From Paracoccus marcusii (GTDB taxonomy: Bacteria > Pseudomonadota > Alphaproteobacteria > Rhodobacterales > Rhodobacteraceae), in contig NZ_VDDD01000011.1 of assembly GCF_006151785.1 (NCBI RefSeq), positions 1 to 45,802 of the forward strand: a stretch of 45,802 bases of DNA. Direction: 5' to 3'. Every line of letters starts with the position of its first letter. Within the stretch, counting starts at the first letter, position 1. The notes under the pieces are model-generated. The model had not been told where the DNA came from. It did no database searches and saw only the letters and a program-made list of their open reading frames with translations. The position numbers and the translations under genes are program-made. Shown in pieces: positions 1-8,494 of the stretch.

Positions 1-142
1 CCGACGGGGCCGGCAGGACCGGGACCTGCGGGACGGGCGCGGGCATGGGGGCGGTGCCGGGTGCGGGCAGCGGCGCACAGCCCGCGACGGCCACTGCCGC
101 GATCAACCCTGCCAGCCAGCTGCGCGCCATCATCTGTCCCAT
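1..142 (-). CDS. Putative lipoprotein, N-terminal part (cut by window edge)
   Basis: This reading frame runs off the left edge, so only about 47 N-terminal residues are visible. After a short basic start (MGQMMARSW) comes a hydrophobic stretch, LAGLIAAVAVAG, directly followed by Cys: a type II signal peptide with lipobox AVAGC. The mature part starts APLPAPGTAPMPAPVPQVP, a Pro/Ala-rich linker common just after the lipidated cysteine. The start may be ATG at 142, with AGGG a few bases upstream, or one of the two adjacent ATGs at 133 and 130. It points away from the next gene at 284. The product is probably a lipid-anchored envelope protein; its function cannot be read from this fragment. Confidence 0.6.
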   Translation of the reverse strand, partial: MGQMMARSWLAGLIAAVAVAGCAPLPAPGTAPMPAPVPQVPVLPAPS

Positions 143-283
143 CGTCCCTGCCCTGTTGCGCCGCCCCGGCGTCGGCGCGATCCTGTCGGCGCAGAATACC
201 CCCTGCCCGTCCGGCGTAAACCCCGACCGCTTGCCGCAGCCCCCCTTTCACGCGATTGTCGGGCCTTTCCCAAGGAGATTCGG

Positions 284-529
284 ATGTTCACTATCGAACA
301 CGACTTCGACGCGACCGTGATCACCCTGATCGACGAGGCCGAGGCCCAGACACGCCCGCTGAACGAGGACGTCGTCATCCTGGGCTTTGACGACCGGGTG
401 ATTCTGGAACAGATGAGCGATGACGGCGAAGAGGTCGTGCGCATCACCCTGTCCATGCATCAGCTGACCGAACTGCGCCTTGCGCTGAACCTGCCCGAGG
501 GCAATTACCGCATCGAGAAGGAAGGCTGA
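284..529 (+). CDS. Small conserved hypothetical protein (81 aa)
   Basis: An 81-residue acidic protein starting MFTIEHDFDATVITLID, preceded by a good ribosome site (AAGGAG) about 7 bases before the ATG. It has no signal peptide, membrane segment or cysteine. Alternating hydrophobic strands (ATVITLID, DVVILGFDDRVILEQ, EEVVRITLSMHQL) suggest a small beta-rich fold ending in a short helix. I believe related small proteins occur in Rhodobacterales but know no assigned function. It lies 56 bases upstream of the nitroreductase gene on the same strand and may be cotranscribed with it. Confidence 0.7.
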   Translation: MFTIEHDFDATVITLIDEAEAQTRPLNEDVVILGFDDRVILEQMSDDGEEVVRITLSMHQLTELRLALNLPEGNYRIEKEG

Positions 530-585
530 CCGCCCGCCCGCGGCCAGCCTCTCGGCTACCGCCCCTGATCTTACAGGAGATCCGC

Positions 586-1158
586 ATGGACCACCGCAAC
601 GACGCCGCCCTGCAGTTTCTGGCCACCCGCCGGTCCCACCCGCCCAAGATGATGACCGGTCCGGGCCCGGACCCTGACCAGCTGGCCGATCTGCTGACCC
701 TGGCGGCCCGCGTTCCCGATCATGGCAAGCTGGAGCCGTGGCGCTTTGTCGTGCTGGGCCGCCAAACCCTGGATGCGATGGCGCCGCGGCTGCGCGACGC
801 GGTCCTGGCCGCGGGGCAGGATCAGACGGCGGCGGACAAGGCGGCCTCGGCCATGGCGTCGCCGGTGATCGTGGCGGTGGTCTTCTCCCCGGTCGACAGC
901 CCCAAGGTTCCCGAATGGGAGCAGGTCCTGTCGACGGGCGCGCTGTGCCTGGGGCTGGTCAACGCGGCGCTGGCATCCGGTTGGGGCGCCGCCTGGCTCA
1001 CGGGCTTTGCGGCGCTGGACCAATCCTTTGCGCAGGCGCATCTGGGCATCGCGGCGCATGAGCGCGTCGCGGGGCTGATCCATATCGGCACCCGCGGCGC
1101 GCAGCCCCCGGAACGCCCGCGCCCCGACATCGCCGCCAAGACCGAGTGGCGTCCATGA
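586..1158 (+). CDS. Nitroreductase family protein (YdjA-like)
   Basis: A 190-residue FMN-dependent nitroreductase-type oxidoreductase, the compact single-domain form resembling E. coli YdjA. The N-terminal RRSHPPKMM resembles the family FMN-phosphate-binding RRS motif. RVPDHGKLEPWRFVVLG is the conserved PdhgklePWRFvv segment, and GWGAAWLTG is the second flavin-binding loop. The C-terminal HIGTRGAQPPERPRPD matches the family tail. The expected role is NAD(P)H-dependent two-electron reduction of nitro or quinone compounds in the cytoplasm; the natural substrate is unknown. An AGGAGA ribosome site precedes the ATG. Its stop overlaps the start of the next gene (ATGA), so the two are translationally coupled. 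Confidence 0.9.
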   Translation: MDHRNDAALQFLATRRSHPPKMMTGPGPDPDQLADLLTLAARVPDHGKLEPWRFVVLGRQTLDAMAPRLRDAVLAAGQDQTAADKAASAMASPVIVAVVFSPVDSPKVPEWEQVLSTGALCLGLVNAALASGWGAAWLTGFAALDQSFAQAHLGIAAHERVAGLIHIGTRGAQPPERPRPDIAAKTEWRP

Positions 1159-1871
1159 TGCCCATTCGCGCGCTGCTGCGGGGTTGGGCCGACCTGCTGC
1201 GCCCATCGGTACTGCGGCTGGTGCTGCTGGGCATCGGGCTGACGCTGGTGCTGTTCGTGGCCCTGCAGGCGGCGATCTTCTGGACGCTGCGGCTGTGGCT
1301 GCCGGGCGGGGTCACCCTGCCCTGGCTGGGCCAGATCGAGTTCGGTCAGGTGCTGTCCTGGGGATCGCTGGCGCTGTTTCCGGTAATGGGGATCTTCCTG
1401 ATGGCCCCGGTCGCCGCCGGTTTTGCGGGCCTCTTCGCGGAAACCGTTGCCGAAAAGGTCGAGGCGATCCATTACCCGGACCGCCGCGGCACGTCGCTGG
1501 ACTTCTTCGACGGGCTGCTGGAATCCGTGGCGGTCGTGCTGGCGGTCCTGGGGGTGCTGGTGATCAGCCTGATCCTGACGCCCTTCATCGGCCCCTTTGC
1601 GCCCCTGCTGTTCCTGGGCGCGAACGGCTGGCTGCTGGGACGCGAGTTCTTTCAGATGGCCGCCCGTCGCCACCTGGACGAAGGCCCGGCCAGCGACCTG
1701 CGCCGCGCCCATTCGGCGCGCGTGACCCTGACGGGCGTGCTGGTCGCGGTGGGCCTGGTCATCCCCGTGGTCAACATCGCCGTGCCGCTGCTGGCGGCGG
1801 CGGCCTTCACCCACCTGTTCCAGATGATCAGCGGATCCACTGGTCCAGGTTCGAGATATCCGCGCGCGTGA
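1155..1871 (+). CDS. EI24/CysZ-like membrane protein
   Basis: A 238-residue integral membrane protein with about four to six hydrophobic segments (VLLGIGLTLVLFVALQAAIFW, LSWGSLALFPVMGIFLMAPVAAGFAGLF, LLESVAVVLAVLGVLVISLIL, LTGVLVAVGLVIPVVNIAVPLLAAAAFTHLF). The layout and the GREFF motif in the cytoplasmic loop (NGWLLGREFFQMAARRH) match the EI24 domain family that includes the CysZ sulfate permease. Transport activity here is inference. I chose the ATG at 1155 because it overlaps the nitroreductase stop as ATGA; an in-frame GTG at 1146 is less likely. The last 44 bases overlap the end of the convergent DUF1467 gene. Confidence 0.85.
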   Translation: MMPIRALLRGWADLLRPSVLRLVLLGIGLTLVLFVALQAAIFWTLRLWLPGGVTLPWLGQIEFGQVLSWGSLALFPVMGIFLMAPVAAGFAGLFAETVAEKVEAIHYPDRRGTSLDFFDGLLESVAVVLAVLGVLVISLILTPFIGPFAPLLFLGANGWLLGREFFQMAARRHLDEGPASDLRRAHSARVTLTGVLVAVGLVIPVVNIAVPLLAAAAFTHLFQMISGSTGPGSRYPRA

Positions 1872-2097
1872 TCACGCCGCCCAGGACGATCCACGCCAGT
1901 ACGGCCCAGATGGCGCTGGTGATGGCCGTGGTCCAGATCAGCTTGCGCCGCCAGTTCACGCCCGACGGCGCGCCCGCATGGGTGCCGGGAATGACCTCTC
2001 CGGCATCGGCCTGACTGCGCTGCCCGATGGGCATGACGCAGAACAGGGTCAGGAACCACAGCGAGGCGAACAGAACGATACCGCCGGTCAGGTTCAT
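1828..2097 (-). CDS. DUF1467 family small membrane protein
   Basis: An 89-residue protein with two membrane segments (TGGIVLFASLWFLTLFCVMPIG and LIWTTAITSAIWAVLAWIVLGG) separated by a short polar loop containing GAPSGVNWRRK. The pattern, including FCVMPIG...QAD.GEV.PGTHAGAP, is typical of DUF1467, a family of unknown function known from alphaproteobacteria and often beside methylmalonyl-CoA epimerase. Its ATG overlaps the epimerase stop by one base (TGATG), so the two form one operon. Its 3' end overlaps the convergent EI24-like gene. Confidence 0.9.
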   Translation of the reverse strand: MNLTGGIVLFASLWFLTLFCVMPIGQRSQADAGEVIPGTHAGAPSGVNWRRKLIWTTAITSAIWAVLAWIVLGGVITRADISNLDQWIR

Positions 2098-2501
2098 CAG
2101 ATTTGCTCCAGTTCGATCAGGCAGCCGTTGAAATCCTTGGGGTGCAGGAACAGCACGGGCTTGCCATGGGCGCCGATCTTCGGCTCTCCGGTGCCCAGCA
2201 CGCGGGCGCCTTGTGTCTTCATGTGGTCGCGCGCGGCGATGATGTCATCCACCTCGAAGCACATGTGATGGATGCCGCCCGACGGGTTCTTGTCCAGGAA
2301 CCCGCGGATCGGGCTGTCGTCGCCCAGAGGGTACAAAAGCTCGATCTTGGTGTTCGGCAGTTCGATGAACACCACGGTCACGCCGTGGTCGGGTTCGTCC
2401 TGGGGCGGACCGACGGTGGCCCCCAGGGTGGTCTGGTACTGTGCCGCCGCCGCCTGCAGGTCGGGGACGGCAATGGCGACATGGTTCAGGCGACCGATCA
2501 T
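2097..2501 (-). CDS. mce: Methylmalonyl-CoA epimerase
   Basis: Interconverts (2S)- and (2R)-methylmalonyl-CoA, the step between propionyl-CoA carboxylase and the B12-dependent mutase. The 134-residue length is typical. It is a vicinal-oxygen-chelate fold with paired modules: NHVAIAVPDL provides the first metal His, GGIHHMCFEVDD the second, and LIELEQI the C-terminal Glu. I place the start at ATG 2501 because GGAGG lies 8 bases upstream; an in-frame GTG at 2507 would leave only 2 bases. It is followed by DUF1467 with a one-base overlap. Its pathway depends on cobalamin, consistent with cobS, cobT and cobC elsewhere in the window. Confidence 0.95.
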   Translation of the reverse strand: MIGRLNHVAIAVPDLQAAAAQYQTTLGATVGPPQDEPDHGVTVVFIELPNTKIELLYPLGDDSPIRGFLDKNPSGGIHHMCFEVDDIIAARDHMKTQGARVLGTGEPKIGAHGKPVLFLHPKDFNGCLIELEQI

Positions 2502-2568
2502 CGTCACATCCTCCGTTTCAGGCGGTTCTAAGCCCTGGGCGCGCCGCGGGAAAGGAAAAGCATCGCCG

Positions 2569-2583
2569 TTAACCGGTTCTTAG
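2569..2583. promoter_or_regulatory. Candidate CtrA-type site
   Basis: In the 130-base gap between mce and the divergent response-regulator gene the sequence reads TTAA, seven bases (CCGGTTC), TTAG. This matches the alphaproteobacterial CtrA consensus TTAA-N7-TTAA except for the last base. A further TTAAC lies at 2595-2599. AT-rich elements stand out in this GC-rich background. Assignment to CtrA is inference. Confidence 0.35.
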
Positions 2584-2630
2584 CGAATCGGGGCTTAACT
2601 GGGCGTGAAGACGTGGATGGGGACACAGAC

Positions 2631-3365
2631 ATGCTGACGGATATCACGGCCGACACGCCCAAGCCCTTGCCGCAATGGCGTTTGTCGCTGCCCAACAGAC
2701 CGCTGACAGGCCTGACGGTGCTGGTGATCGAGGATTCGCGCTTTGCCAGCGAGGCCGTGCGGCTGCTGTGTCTCAAGTCCGGTGCGCGGATTCGCCGCGC
2801 GGATTGCCTGCGGTCCGCGGCGCGTCATCTGCGCAGCTATCGTCCGGCGGTGGTGGTGATCGACCTGGGCCTGCCCGATGGCGACGGGGTCGCGCTGATC
2901 GCCGAACTGCATGCCGCCGAACTGCGGGTGCCGGTGATCCTGGCGATGTCCGGCGATCCCGACCGCGCGTCCGAGGCGCTGGCGGCGGGTGCGGACGGGT
3001 TCCTGCCCAAGCCGGTCGAGAGCCTGGCGGTGTTCCAGCAGGCGATCCTGCGGGTGCTGCCCGCCGATACCGGGGCGATGACGCTGCGGGCGCTGCCCGA
3101 CGACATGATCCAGCCCGACCCCTCGGGCCTGCGCGACGACCTGGCCCACGTGGCGGAGGTGCTGTCCAGCGCCCATGACACGACCGAGATCGACTATATC
3201 GCCCGCTTCCTGGCCGGGGTGGCACGGTCCGCCCACGACCCCGCGCTGGAGGCTGCGGCCACGGCGCTGGCGCGCGACTACAACGCCGGGCACGCGCTGG
3301 CGACGGACCTGGCGCGTATCAGCGGCATGGTCCAGGACCGCCTGTCCCGCGTGGCCGAGATGTAG
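2631..3365 (+). CDS. Response regulator (REC domain with uncharacterised C-terminal helical region)
   Basis: A 244-residue protein with a receiver domain at about residues 28-140. The acidic pair is E34-D35 (VIEDSRF), the phospho-acceptor D78 (VVVIDLGLPDGDG), the switch S107 (AMSGDP) and the conserved lysine K127 (LPKPVE). After the REC domain, about 100 residues are helical (LRDDLAHVAEVLSS, IDYIARFLAGVARSAHDPALEAAATALARDY) with no DNA-binding helix-turn-helix or enzymatic motif that I recognise, so this may be a signalling adaptor. Start ATG 2631 follows GGGGAC by 6 bases; an in-frame GTG at 2613 would add six residues. No kinase gene is adjacent. It converges with the DUF1501 gene with a 2-base gap. 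Confidence 0.9.
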   Translation: MLTDITADTPKPLPQWRLSLPNRPLTGLTVLVIEDSRFASEAVRLLCLKSGARIRRADCLRSAARHLRSYRPAVVVIDLGLPDGDGVALIAELHAAELRVPVILAMSGDPDRASEALAAGADGFLPKPVESLAVFQQAILRVLPADTGAMTLRALPDDMIQPDPSGLRDDLAHVAEVLSSAHDTTEIDYIARFLAGVARSAHDPALEAAATALARDYNAGHALATDLARISGMVQDRLSRVAEM

Positions 3366-3367
3366 GA

Positions 3368-4543
3368 TTAGGCGGTCATCCGCGGATCGGACCCCATGTC
3401 CAGTCCGGGAAAGACAGACCCCTCCAGGGTGGCACGATCGATGCCGAACTTGGCGTGCATCGCCCAGGCCGCATAGGCGCGAATGTCGCGCAGCGGCATC
3501 AGGTCGCGCCCGTCGTACAGATCGCCCTCTGCCAGACCCGGCCAATCGCCCATCATCCGCCCGCCGCGCACGGCGCCCCCCGCCACCAGCAGCGTGCCCC
3601 CGGTGCCGTGATCGGTCCCCGCCGATCCGTTCTCGCGGACGGTGCGTCCGAACTCTGTCATCGCCATGACGGTGGTGCGGTCCCAGTTCGCGCCCAGATC
3701 CGCCTTCAGCGTCAGAATCGTGTCGGCCAGCCGCCCCAGCATCCGCAGCAGCGACCCCGCCTGCCCCGCATGGGTGTCCCACCCGCCGATGGAAAAGCTG
3801 GCGATCCGCGTCTGGCCGTTCAGGCGGTCCGCGGCAAAACGCGCGATCTCCAGGTGGTCCTGTCCCGGCTTGCCGGTGGCAAGGTCCGGCGACAGGCTGG
3901 CCACGATCTCCATCGCCTGCGCACTGGCGTCGCGGAACAGCGGGTCATCGTGATAGATGCGCGTCAGCAGCTGCTCGGCCTGCGGGCTGAGGTCCATCTG
4001 CGCCTTGGGGGTCCAGCTTTTGGCCGGGGCCTGCCCCTGCAGGATGCGCATCTGCGAGACCCCTACAGAATAGGCGGTCTCCGACGCCTGCCCCGGCATC
4101 GCCTGCAGCAGCCGGTTCAGCCAGCCGTCCTGCTGGGCATCCAGGTCCAGGTCGGTGCCGGTGCCGGCCTCCAGCATGGTCTGGCCGTCGAAATGGCTGC
4201 GCTTGTCGCGATAGGGCGTCGAGACCGCGGGCGCGAAGGCCAGCTGCCCGGCCTGCCACAGCGGCAACAGGTCCGACAGGCCCGGATGCAGCGCAAAGAA
4301 CCCGTCCAGATCAGTGGCGCCGTGATCGGGTCCAAGCGACAGGGTCTGGCGCAGCCCCCGAAGTGCGGGGTCGCCATAAGGCTGAAACGCGTCCATCCCG
4401 TCCATCGCGCCGCGCAGGATGATGACGACCAGGCGATTGTCGCCCGGCGCCGCCGCGAAGGTCGCCGACGACAGCAGCGGATGCGCGGCGGCCGAGCAGC
4501 CGATCAGCGCCGTCGATTTCAGGAACAGCCGCCGAGACAGCAT
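3368..4543 (-). CDS. DUF1501 domain-containing Tat-exported protein
   Basis: A 391-residue protein with a twin-arginine signal (SRRLFLKSTALIGCSAAAHPLLSSATFAAA) at the N terminus, indicating folded export to the periplasm. The body has the DUF1501 hallmarks LVVIILRGAMDGMDAFQPYGD, IASFSIGGWDTHAGQ and VMAMTEFGRTVREN..GTDHGTGG, which resemble a sulfatase/alkaline-phosphatase-like fold. Catalytic function is unproven. It starts 4 bases after the DUF1800 gene ends; these two families are a well known conserved pair, so a common complex or pathway is likely. Confidence 0.92.
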   Translation of the reverse strand: MLSRRLFLKSTALIGCSAAAHPLLSSATFAAAPGDNRLVVIILRGAMDGMDAFQPYGDPALRGLRQTLSLGPDHGATDLDGFFALHPGLSDLLPLWQAGQLAFAPAVSTPYRDKRSHFDGQTMLEAGTGTDLDLDAQQDGWLNRLLQAMPGQASETAYSVGVSQMRILQGQAPAKSWTPKAQMDLSPQAEQLLTRIYHDDPLFRDASAQAMEIVASLSPDLATGKPGQDHLEIARFAADRLNGQTRIASFSIGGWDTHAGQAGSLLRMLGRLADTILTLKADLGANWDRTTVMAMTEFGRTVRENGSAGTDHGTGGTLLVAGGAVRGGRMMGDWPGLAEGDLYDGRDLMPLRDIRAYAAWAMHAKFGIDRATLEGSVFPGLDMGSDPRMTA

Positions 4544-4547
4544 CGCG

Positions 4548-5915
4548 TCACCTCCGGTTGAAATCGGCCGAGGCCAGGATCAGGGTCACGCCCTCGGCCT
4601 GGCTTTCGGCGCGCGGGACCGCCCAGGACAGCGCCTCGGACGCGGTGTCGCCCAAGGCCGCACGCAGCAGCTGGCGTGCGTCGGGCAGCGGGTCGGTCAG
4701 CCGCGACGGCGCGCTCAGCGCCCAGGTGATGCGCATCGCCAGACCTTGGGGGCTGGCCCAGGCCGCCTGATCCTCGGGCCAGCCGTCGGGCCCCAGGGGG
4801 CTGCCCCAGGCCTGCCCCATCGCAGTCATCGGTTGCAGCAACAGACGCTGCAGCTGGCCCGGCTTCATGTCGCGGACCTGACGCCCGTCGACGCCAAGTC
4901 CGCGCAGGGCGGCCACCAGAAAGTCGAAGGGCTGCCGCATCTTCTGGCGGAACTGCTGCCGCAGTTCCGGCGCCTCTGCCAGCGCCAGGTTCATCGCGCC
5001 CAGATCGCCGCCGGTATCGGCGAACACGGCCGCCAGCCGGTCGACCAGCGGCTGCGGCGGTTCGTCCGCGACGAAATGCACAGCCATCTTGCGGGCGATA
5101 TGCCGGGCGGTCGCCGGATGGTGGGCCAGGTCGGCGATGACCCCGCGAATGTCGTCCAGACTGGCGCGCCCCCCGCCATAGCGGGCGCCCAGAACCGTCT
5201 CGGCCCCCGGTTCGGCCTGGCCGGGACGGAAGATGCCCGTCTGCCGGGGGTGATAGGCCAGTCCGGTCAGCAGTTCGGCCAGCTGCGTCACATCCTGCTG
5301 GGAGTAATCGGCCCCCACGCCAAGGCTGTGCAGTTCGATCATCTCGCGCGCCAGGTTCTCGTTCAATCCCAACGGCTTGTCGGGATTCCTGCGCGCGCGG
5401 GCCGAGTTGGGGCCGACCGACCGGTCCTGATCCAGATAGCGCACCATCGCCGGATGGATTTCGGCCGCCAGCATCATGTCGGCGAACCGACCGGTCAGAT
5501 GCGGACGGATCGCATCCTGGACAAAGGCGTCGGTCATCAGGTTCCAATAGACCGTGCCACCGGTGACGGTGAAATGATCGGCCCAGAACCAGACCAGACG
5601 TTCCCCAAAGCCGGAAGGGTCATCGACTGCGCGCGCGAAACGGTTCTGGATCGCCGCACGATAGATGCCGCCCAGCCTGCGCCGATAGGCGACATCGCGA
5701 TCGCGGGCGGCAGGATCGCCGGCGCGGGCGGCGGCGCCAAGGTCAAGGCCCTTGTCCTGCCAGGCGCGGACCTTGTCCAGCGTCACGGCCTGCGGCCCGA
5801 TCCGCGTGGCCGCCGCAACCGATGCCGCCATTCCCGCCGGGTCGGCGGGCGGTGTCAGGCGCGGCGACAGGCCAAAGCCAAGGCGGATCGCGGCGATTTC
5901 AGCATAGGACGGCAT
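4548..5915 (-). CDS. DUF1800 domain-containing protein
   Basis: A 455-residue protein covering a full DUF1800 domain. Recognisable segments are AAIRLGFGLSP near the start, ERLVWFWADHFTV, NENLAREMIELHSLGVGADYSQQDVTQLAELLTGL and ARHIARKMAVHFVADEPP. No confident N-terminal signal peptide is visible, so if it acts outside the cytoplasm its route is unclear; in other organisms the partner DUF1501 protein carries the Tat signal, as here. It is first in a two-gene operon with the DUF1501 gene, 4 bases apart. The biochemical function of the family is not established. Confidence 0.92.
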   Translation of the reverse strand: MPSYAEIAAIRLGFGLSPRLTPPADPAGMAASVAAATRIGPQAVTLDKVRAWQDKGLDLGAAARAGDPAARDRDVAYRRRLGGIYRAAIQNRFARAVDDPSGFGERLVWFWADHFTVTGGTVYWNLMTDAFVQDAIRPHLTGRFADMMLAAEIHPAMVRYLDQDRSVGPNSARARRNPDKPLGLNENLAREMIELHSLGVGADYSQQDVTQLAELLTGLAYHPRQTGIFRPGQAEPGAETVLGARYGGGRASLDDIRGVIADLAHHPATARHIARKMAVHFVADEPPQPLVDRLAAVFADTGGDLGAMNLALAEAPELRQQFRQKMRQPFDFLVAALRGLGVDGRQVRDMKPGQLQRLLLQPMTAMGQAWGSPLGPDGWPEDQAAWASPQGLAMRITWALSAPSRLTDPLPDARQLLRAALGDTASEALSWAVPRAESQAEGVTLILASADFNRR

Positions 5916-5980
5916 CGGGCGACAGGCTCCGGCTGGTGCTGCTGTGCAGCATCATGCCATGTCCGCCGCCCGGGGTCAGG

Positions 5981-7756
5981 TCACTCTTTCGGCAACGCCC
6001 GCAGACGCAGGTCACGCATTTGCTCGTTGGTGGGCTCTGACGGGGCGCCCATCATCAGGTCCTCGGCGCGCTGGTTCATCGGGAACATGATGACCTCGCG
6101 GATGTTCTGCTCGTCGGCCAGCAGCATCACGATGCGGTCGATGCCCGCGGCACAGCCCCCGTGCGGCGGTGCGCCATAGCGGAACGCCTTGACCATGCCG
6201 CCGAACCGCTTCTCGACCTCGGATGCCGGATAGCCGGCCAGCTCGAACGCCTTGAACATGATCTCGGGCTTGTGGTTGCGGATCGCGCCGCTGATCAGCT
6301 CATAGCCGTTGCAGGCCAGGTCGTACTGGTATCCCAGAACCTCCAGCGGGTCGCCGTTCAGCGCCTCCATCCCGCCCTGCGGCATGCTGAAGGGGTTGTG
6401 GCTGAAGTCGATCTTGCCGTCGTCGGTCTTCTCGTACATCGGGAAATCGACGATCCAGGCGAACTTGAACTGGTTTTCGTCGATCAGGCCCAATTCACGG
6501 CCGATTTCCGTGCGGGCGCGGCCCGCGACGGCCTCGAACTGGTCGGGACGGCCGCCCAGGAAGAAGGCCGCATCACCCTCGGCCAAGCCCAGCTGCGTGC
6601 GGATCGCCTCGGTCTTCTCGACGCCAAGCGCCTTGGCGATGGGGCCGGCGGCCTCGGTCGAACCGTCCTCGGCGCGGCGCCAGATGATGTAGCCCATGCC
6701 AGGCAGGCCCTGCCCTTGCGCAAAGGCGTTCATGCGGTCGGCGAACTTTCGGCTGCCGCCGGTGGGCGCGGGAATGGCGCGGACCTGCGTGCCCTCCTGC
6801 TCCAGCAGCTTGGCGAAGATGCCGAAGCCCGACCCGCGGAAGTGATCGCTGACGATCTGCATCTCGATCGGGTTCCGGAGGTCGGGCTTGTCGGTGCCGT
6901 ATTTCAGCAGGCTGTCGGCATAGGGGATCAGCGGCCAGTCGGCGTCCACGCGGCGGCCGCCACCGAACTCCTCGAACAGGCCTTGGATGACCGGCTGGAC
7001 AGTGGCGAACACGTCCTCCTGCCGGACGAAGGACATCTCCATGTCCAGCTGATAGAAATCGGTCGGGCTGCGGTCGGCGCGCGGGTCCTCGTCGCGGAAG
7101 CAGGGGGCGATCTGGAAATACTTGTCGAAACCCGCGACCATGATCAGCTGCTTGAACTGCTGGGGCGCCTGCGGCAGGGCATAGAACTTGCCCGGATGCA
7201 GTCGCGACGGCACCAGGAAGTCGCGCGCGCCCTCGGGGCTGCTGGCCGTGATGATCGGCGTCTGGAATTCGGTGAAGTTCTGGTCCCACATGCGGTTGCG
7301 GATCGACCGGATGACCTTGGACCGCAGCATGATGTTGTTGTGCAGGCTGTCGCGGCGCAGGTCCAGAAAGCGATAGGCCAGCCGCGTCTCCTCGGGATAG
7401 TCCTGGTCGCCGAAGACCGGCAGGGGCAGTTCGTCCGCGGGCCCCAGCACCTCGATTTCGGTGGCATAGACCTCGATCTCGCCGGTGGGCAGCTTGGCGT
7501 TGACCAGCGACGCGTCACGCATCTTGACCCGGCCGTCGATGCGGATGACGGTCTCTGCCCGCAGCTTGTCCATCGCGGCAAAGGCGGGGCTGTCGCTGTC
7601 GGCCAGCACCTGCGTCATGCCGTAATGGTCGCGCAGGTCGACGAACAGCACGCCCCCGTGGTCGCGGACCCGGTGGACCCAGCCCGACAGGCGGACGGTG
7701 GTTCCGGCATCGGCGGCCTTCAGGTCGCCGCAGGTATGGCTGCGATAGGCGTGCAT
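5981..7756 (-). CDS. aspS: Aspartate--tRNA ligase (probably non-discriminating)
   Basis: A 591-residue class IIb aminoacyl-tRNA synthetase of bacterial type. The N-terminal anticodon-binding OB fold includes [24 protein letters not shown]; the catalytic core has motif 2 ([24 protein letters not shown]) and motif 3 ([13 protein letters not shown]); the inserted GAD domain lies between. The RDHGG stretch, with His where E. coli AspRS has Leu (RDLGS), matches the non-discriminating type that also charges tRNA-Asn with Asp for later amidation by GatCAB; this is inference from remembered alignments. The ATG at 7756 lies 75 bases downstream of the CPBP gene end on the same strand. An imperfect hairpin (about 7770-7792) lies in that gap without a T tract. 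Confidence 0.97.
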   Translation of the reverse strand: MHAYRSHTCGDLKAADAGTTVRLSGWVHRVRDHGGVLFVDLRDHYGMTQVLADSDSPAFAAMDKLRAETVIRIDGRVKMRDASLVNAKLPTGEIEVYATEIEVLGPADELPLPVFGDQDYPEETRLAYRFLDLRRDSLHNNIMLRSKVIRSIRNRMWDQNFTEFQTPIITASSPEGARDFLVPSRLHPGKFYALPQAPQQFKQLIMVAGFDKYFQIAPCFRDEDPRADRSPTDFYQLDMEMSFVRQEDVFATVQPVIQGLFEEFGGGRRVDADWPLIPYADSLLKYGTDKPDLRNPIEMQIVSDHFRGSGFGIFAKLLEQEGTQVRAIPAPTGGSRKFADRMNAFAQGQGLPGMGYIIWRRAEDGSTEAAGPIAKALGVEKTEAIRTQLGLAEGDAAFFLGGRPDQFEAVAGRARTEIGRELGLIDENQFKFAWIVDFPMYEKTDDGKIDFSHNPFSMPQGGMEALNGDPLEVLGYQYDLACNGYELISGAIRNHKPEIMFKAFELAGYPASEVEKRFGGMVKAFRYGAPPHGGCAAGIDRIVMLLADEQNIREVIMFPMNQRAEDLMMGAPSEPTNEQMRDLRLRALPKE

Positions 7757-7831
7757 GAGCGTTTTCCCCAGTTTTTCAGCCCCCGCACAAAGCGCGGGCT
7801 GGGCGGGAAGTCAACCTCTTAGAGCAGGCCT

Positions 7832-8494
7832 TCAGAACGGCCGCACCACGTTGCCGCTGTAGAAATAGACGCCCATGCCAACAGCGAACAGCACGTTCCC
7901 GGCCACCGCGTGCAGCGCCCAAGCCGCCGGAAAGCCGTGCCGCAGATAGGCGCGGGCAAAGAACCAGCCGCCCACGAAGGTCATGATCGCCACGATCCAG
8001 GACCAGTACATCAGATGCGCGAACGAAAAGATGGCCGCGTTCAGCGCGATGGCCGCCCGCCCCTGGGGCAGGATCGCGCCGTAGCGGTGAAAGAACAGCG
8101 GGCGGAAGATCAGCTCCTGCGGCAGCGCCGACAGGATCGGATAGAAGGTCCAGATGACCAGCAGGAATTCGGGCCGGTTGCGGGGGATCGAGAACAGCGC
8201 CTCGGGGCGCATCCAGGCCAGGATCAGCCAGCCCGCCGCCAGCGTCGCCAGCGCGATGCCCGCCAGCTCCTGCCAGGGCATCCGCCGCCAGCCCCGCACC
8301 AGCACGCGCCAGCGGAACCCGCCGGTGATCCACAGCAGCGCCATCCCGGCCAGGCTGAACACCGCCAGCGCGGTGAACAGCTGATCGGGCGGCAGGAACA
8401 GTGCGATCGCCAGCGGCGCCCCGACATAGAGCGCCGCGAACTCGACCTGCAGCCAGCGCCGGGGGGCTAGCGAACCAGGCGCGCCTGCAACCAT
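7832..8494 (-). CDS. CPBP-family intramembrane metalloprotease-like protein
   Basis: A 220-residue membrane protein with about six hydrophobic segments and the three signature regions of the CPBP (Abi, CAAX protease/bacteriocin-processing) family. Motif 1 reads Q126-E127-LIF-R131, where the usual pair is two Glu. Motif 2 is F156-x3-H160 (FSFAH). Motif 3 is H195-AVAG-N200, one residue longer than the common HxxxN. A zinc- or membrane-protease role is known for the family, but the Gln at the first catalytic position makes activity here uncertain. Start ATG 8494 is preferred over TTG 8503. The gene overlaps the 3' end of the GH25 gene by 28 bases, which suggests an operon. Confidence 0.87.
   Translation of the reverse strand: MVAGAPGSLAPRRWLQVEFAALYVGAPLAIALFLPPDQLFTALAVFSLAGMALLWITGGFRWRVLVRGWRRMPWQELAGIALATLAAGWLILAWMRPEALFSIPRNRPEFLLVIWTFYPILSALPQELIFRPLFFHRYGAILPQGRAAIALNAAIFSFAHLMYWSWIVAIMTFVGGWFFARAYLRHGFPAAWALHAVAGNVLFAVGMGVYFYSGNVVRPF

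Noticed and set aside
1828-2097. Reading the DUF1467 region as a continuation of the EI24-like gene on the plus strand
   Set aside because: The plus-strand frame stops at 1871, and the minus-strand frame has the DUF1467 pattern and is coupled to mce.
4419-7822. Two long plus-strand open frames (586 and 553 codons) opposite DUF1800 and aspS
   Set aside because: Shadows of real genes on the other strand; no recognisable domains.
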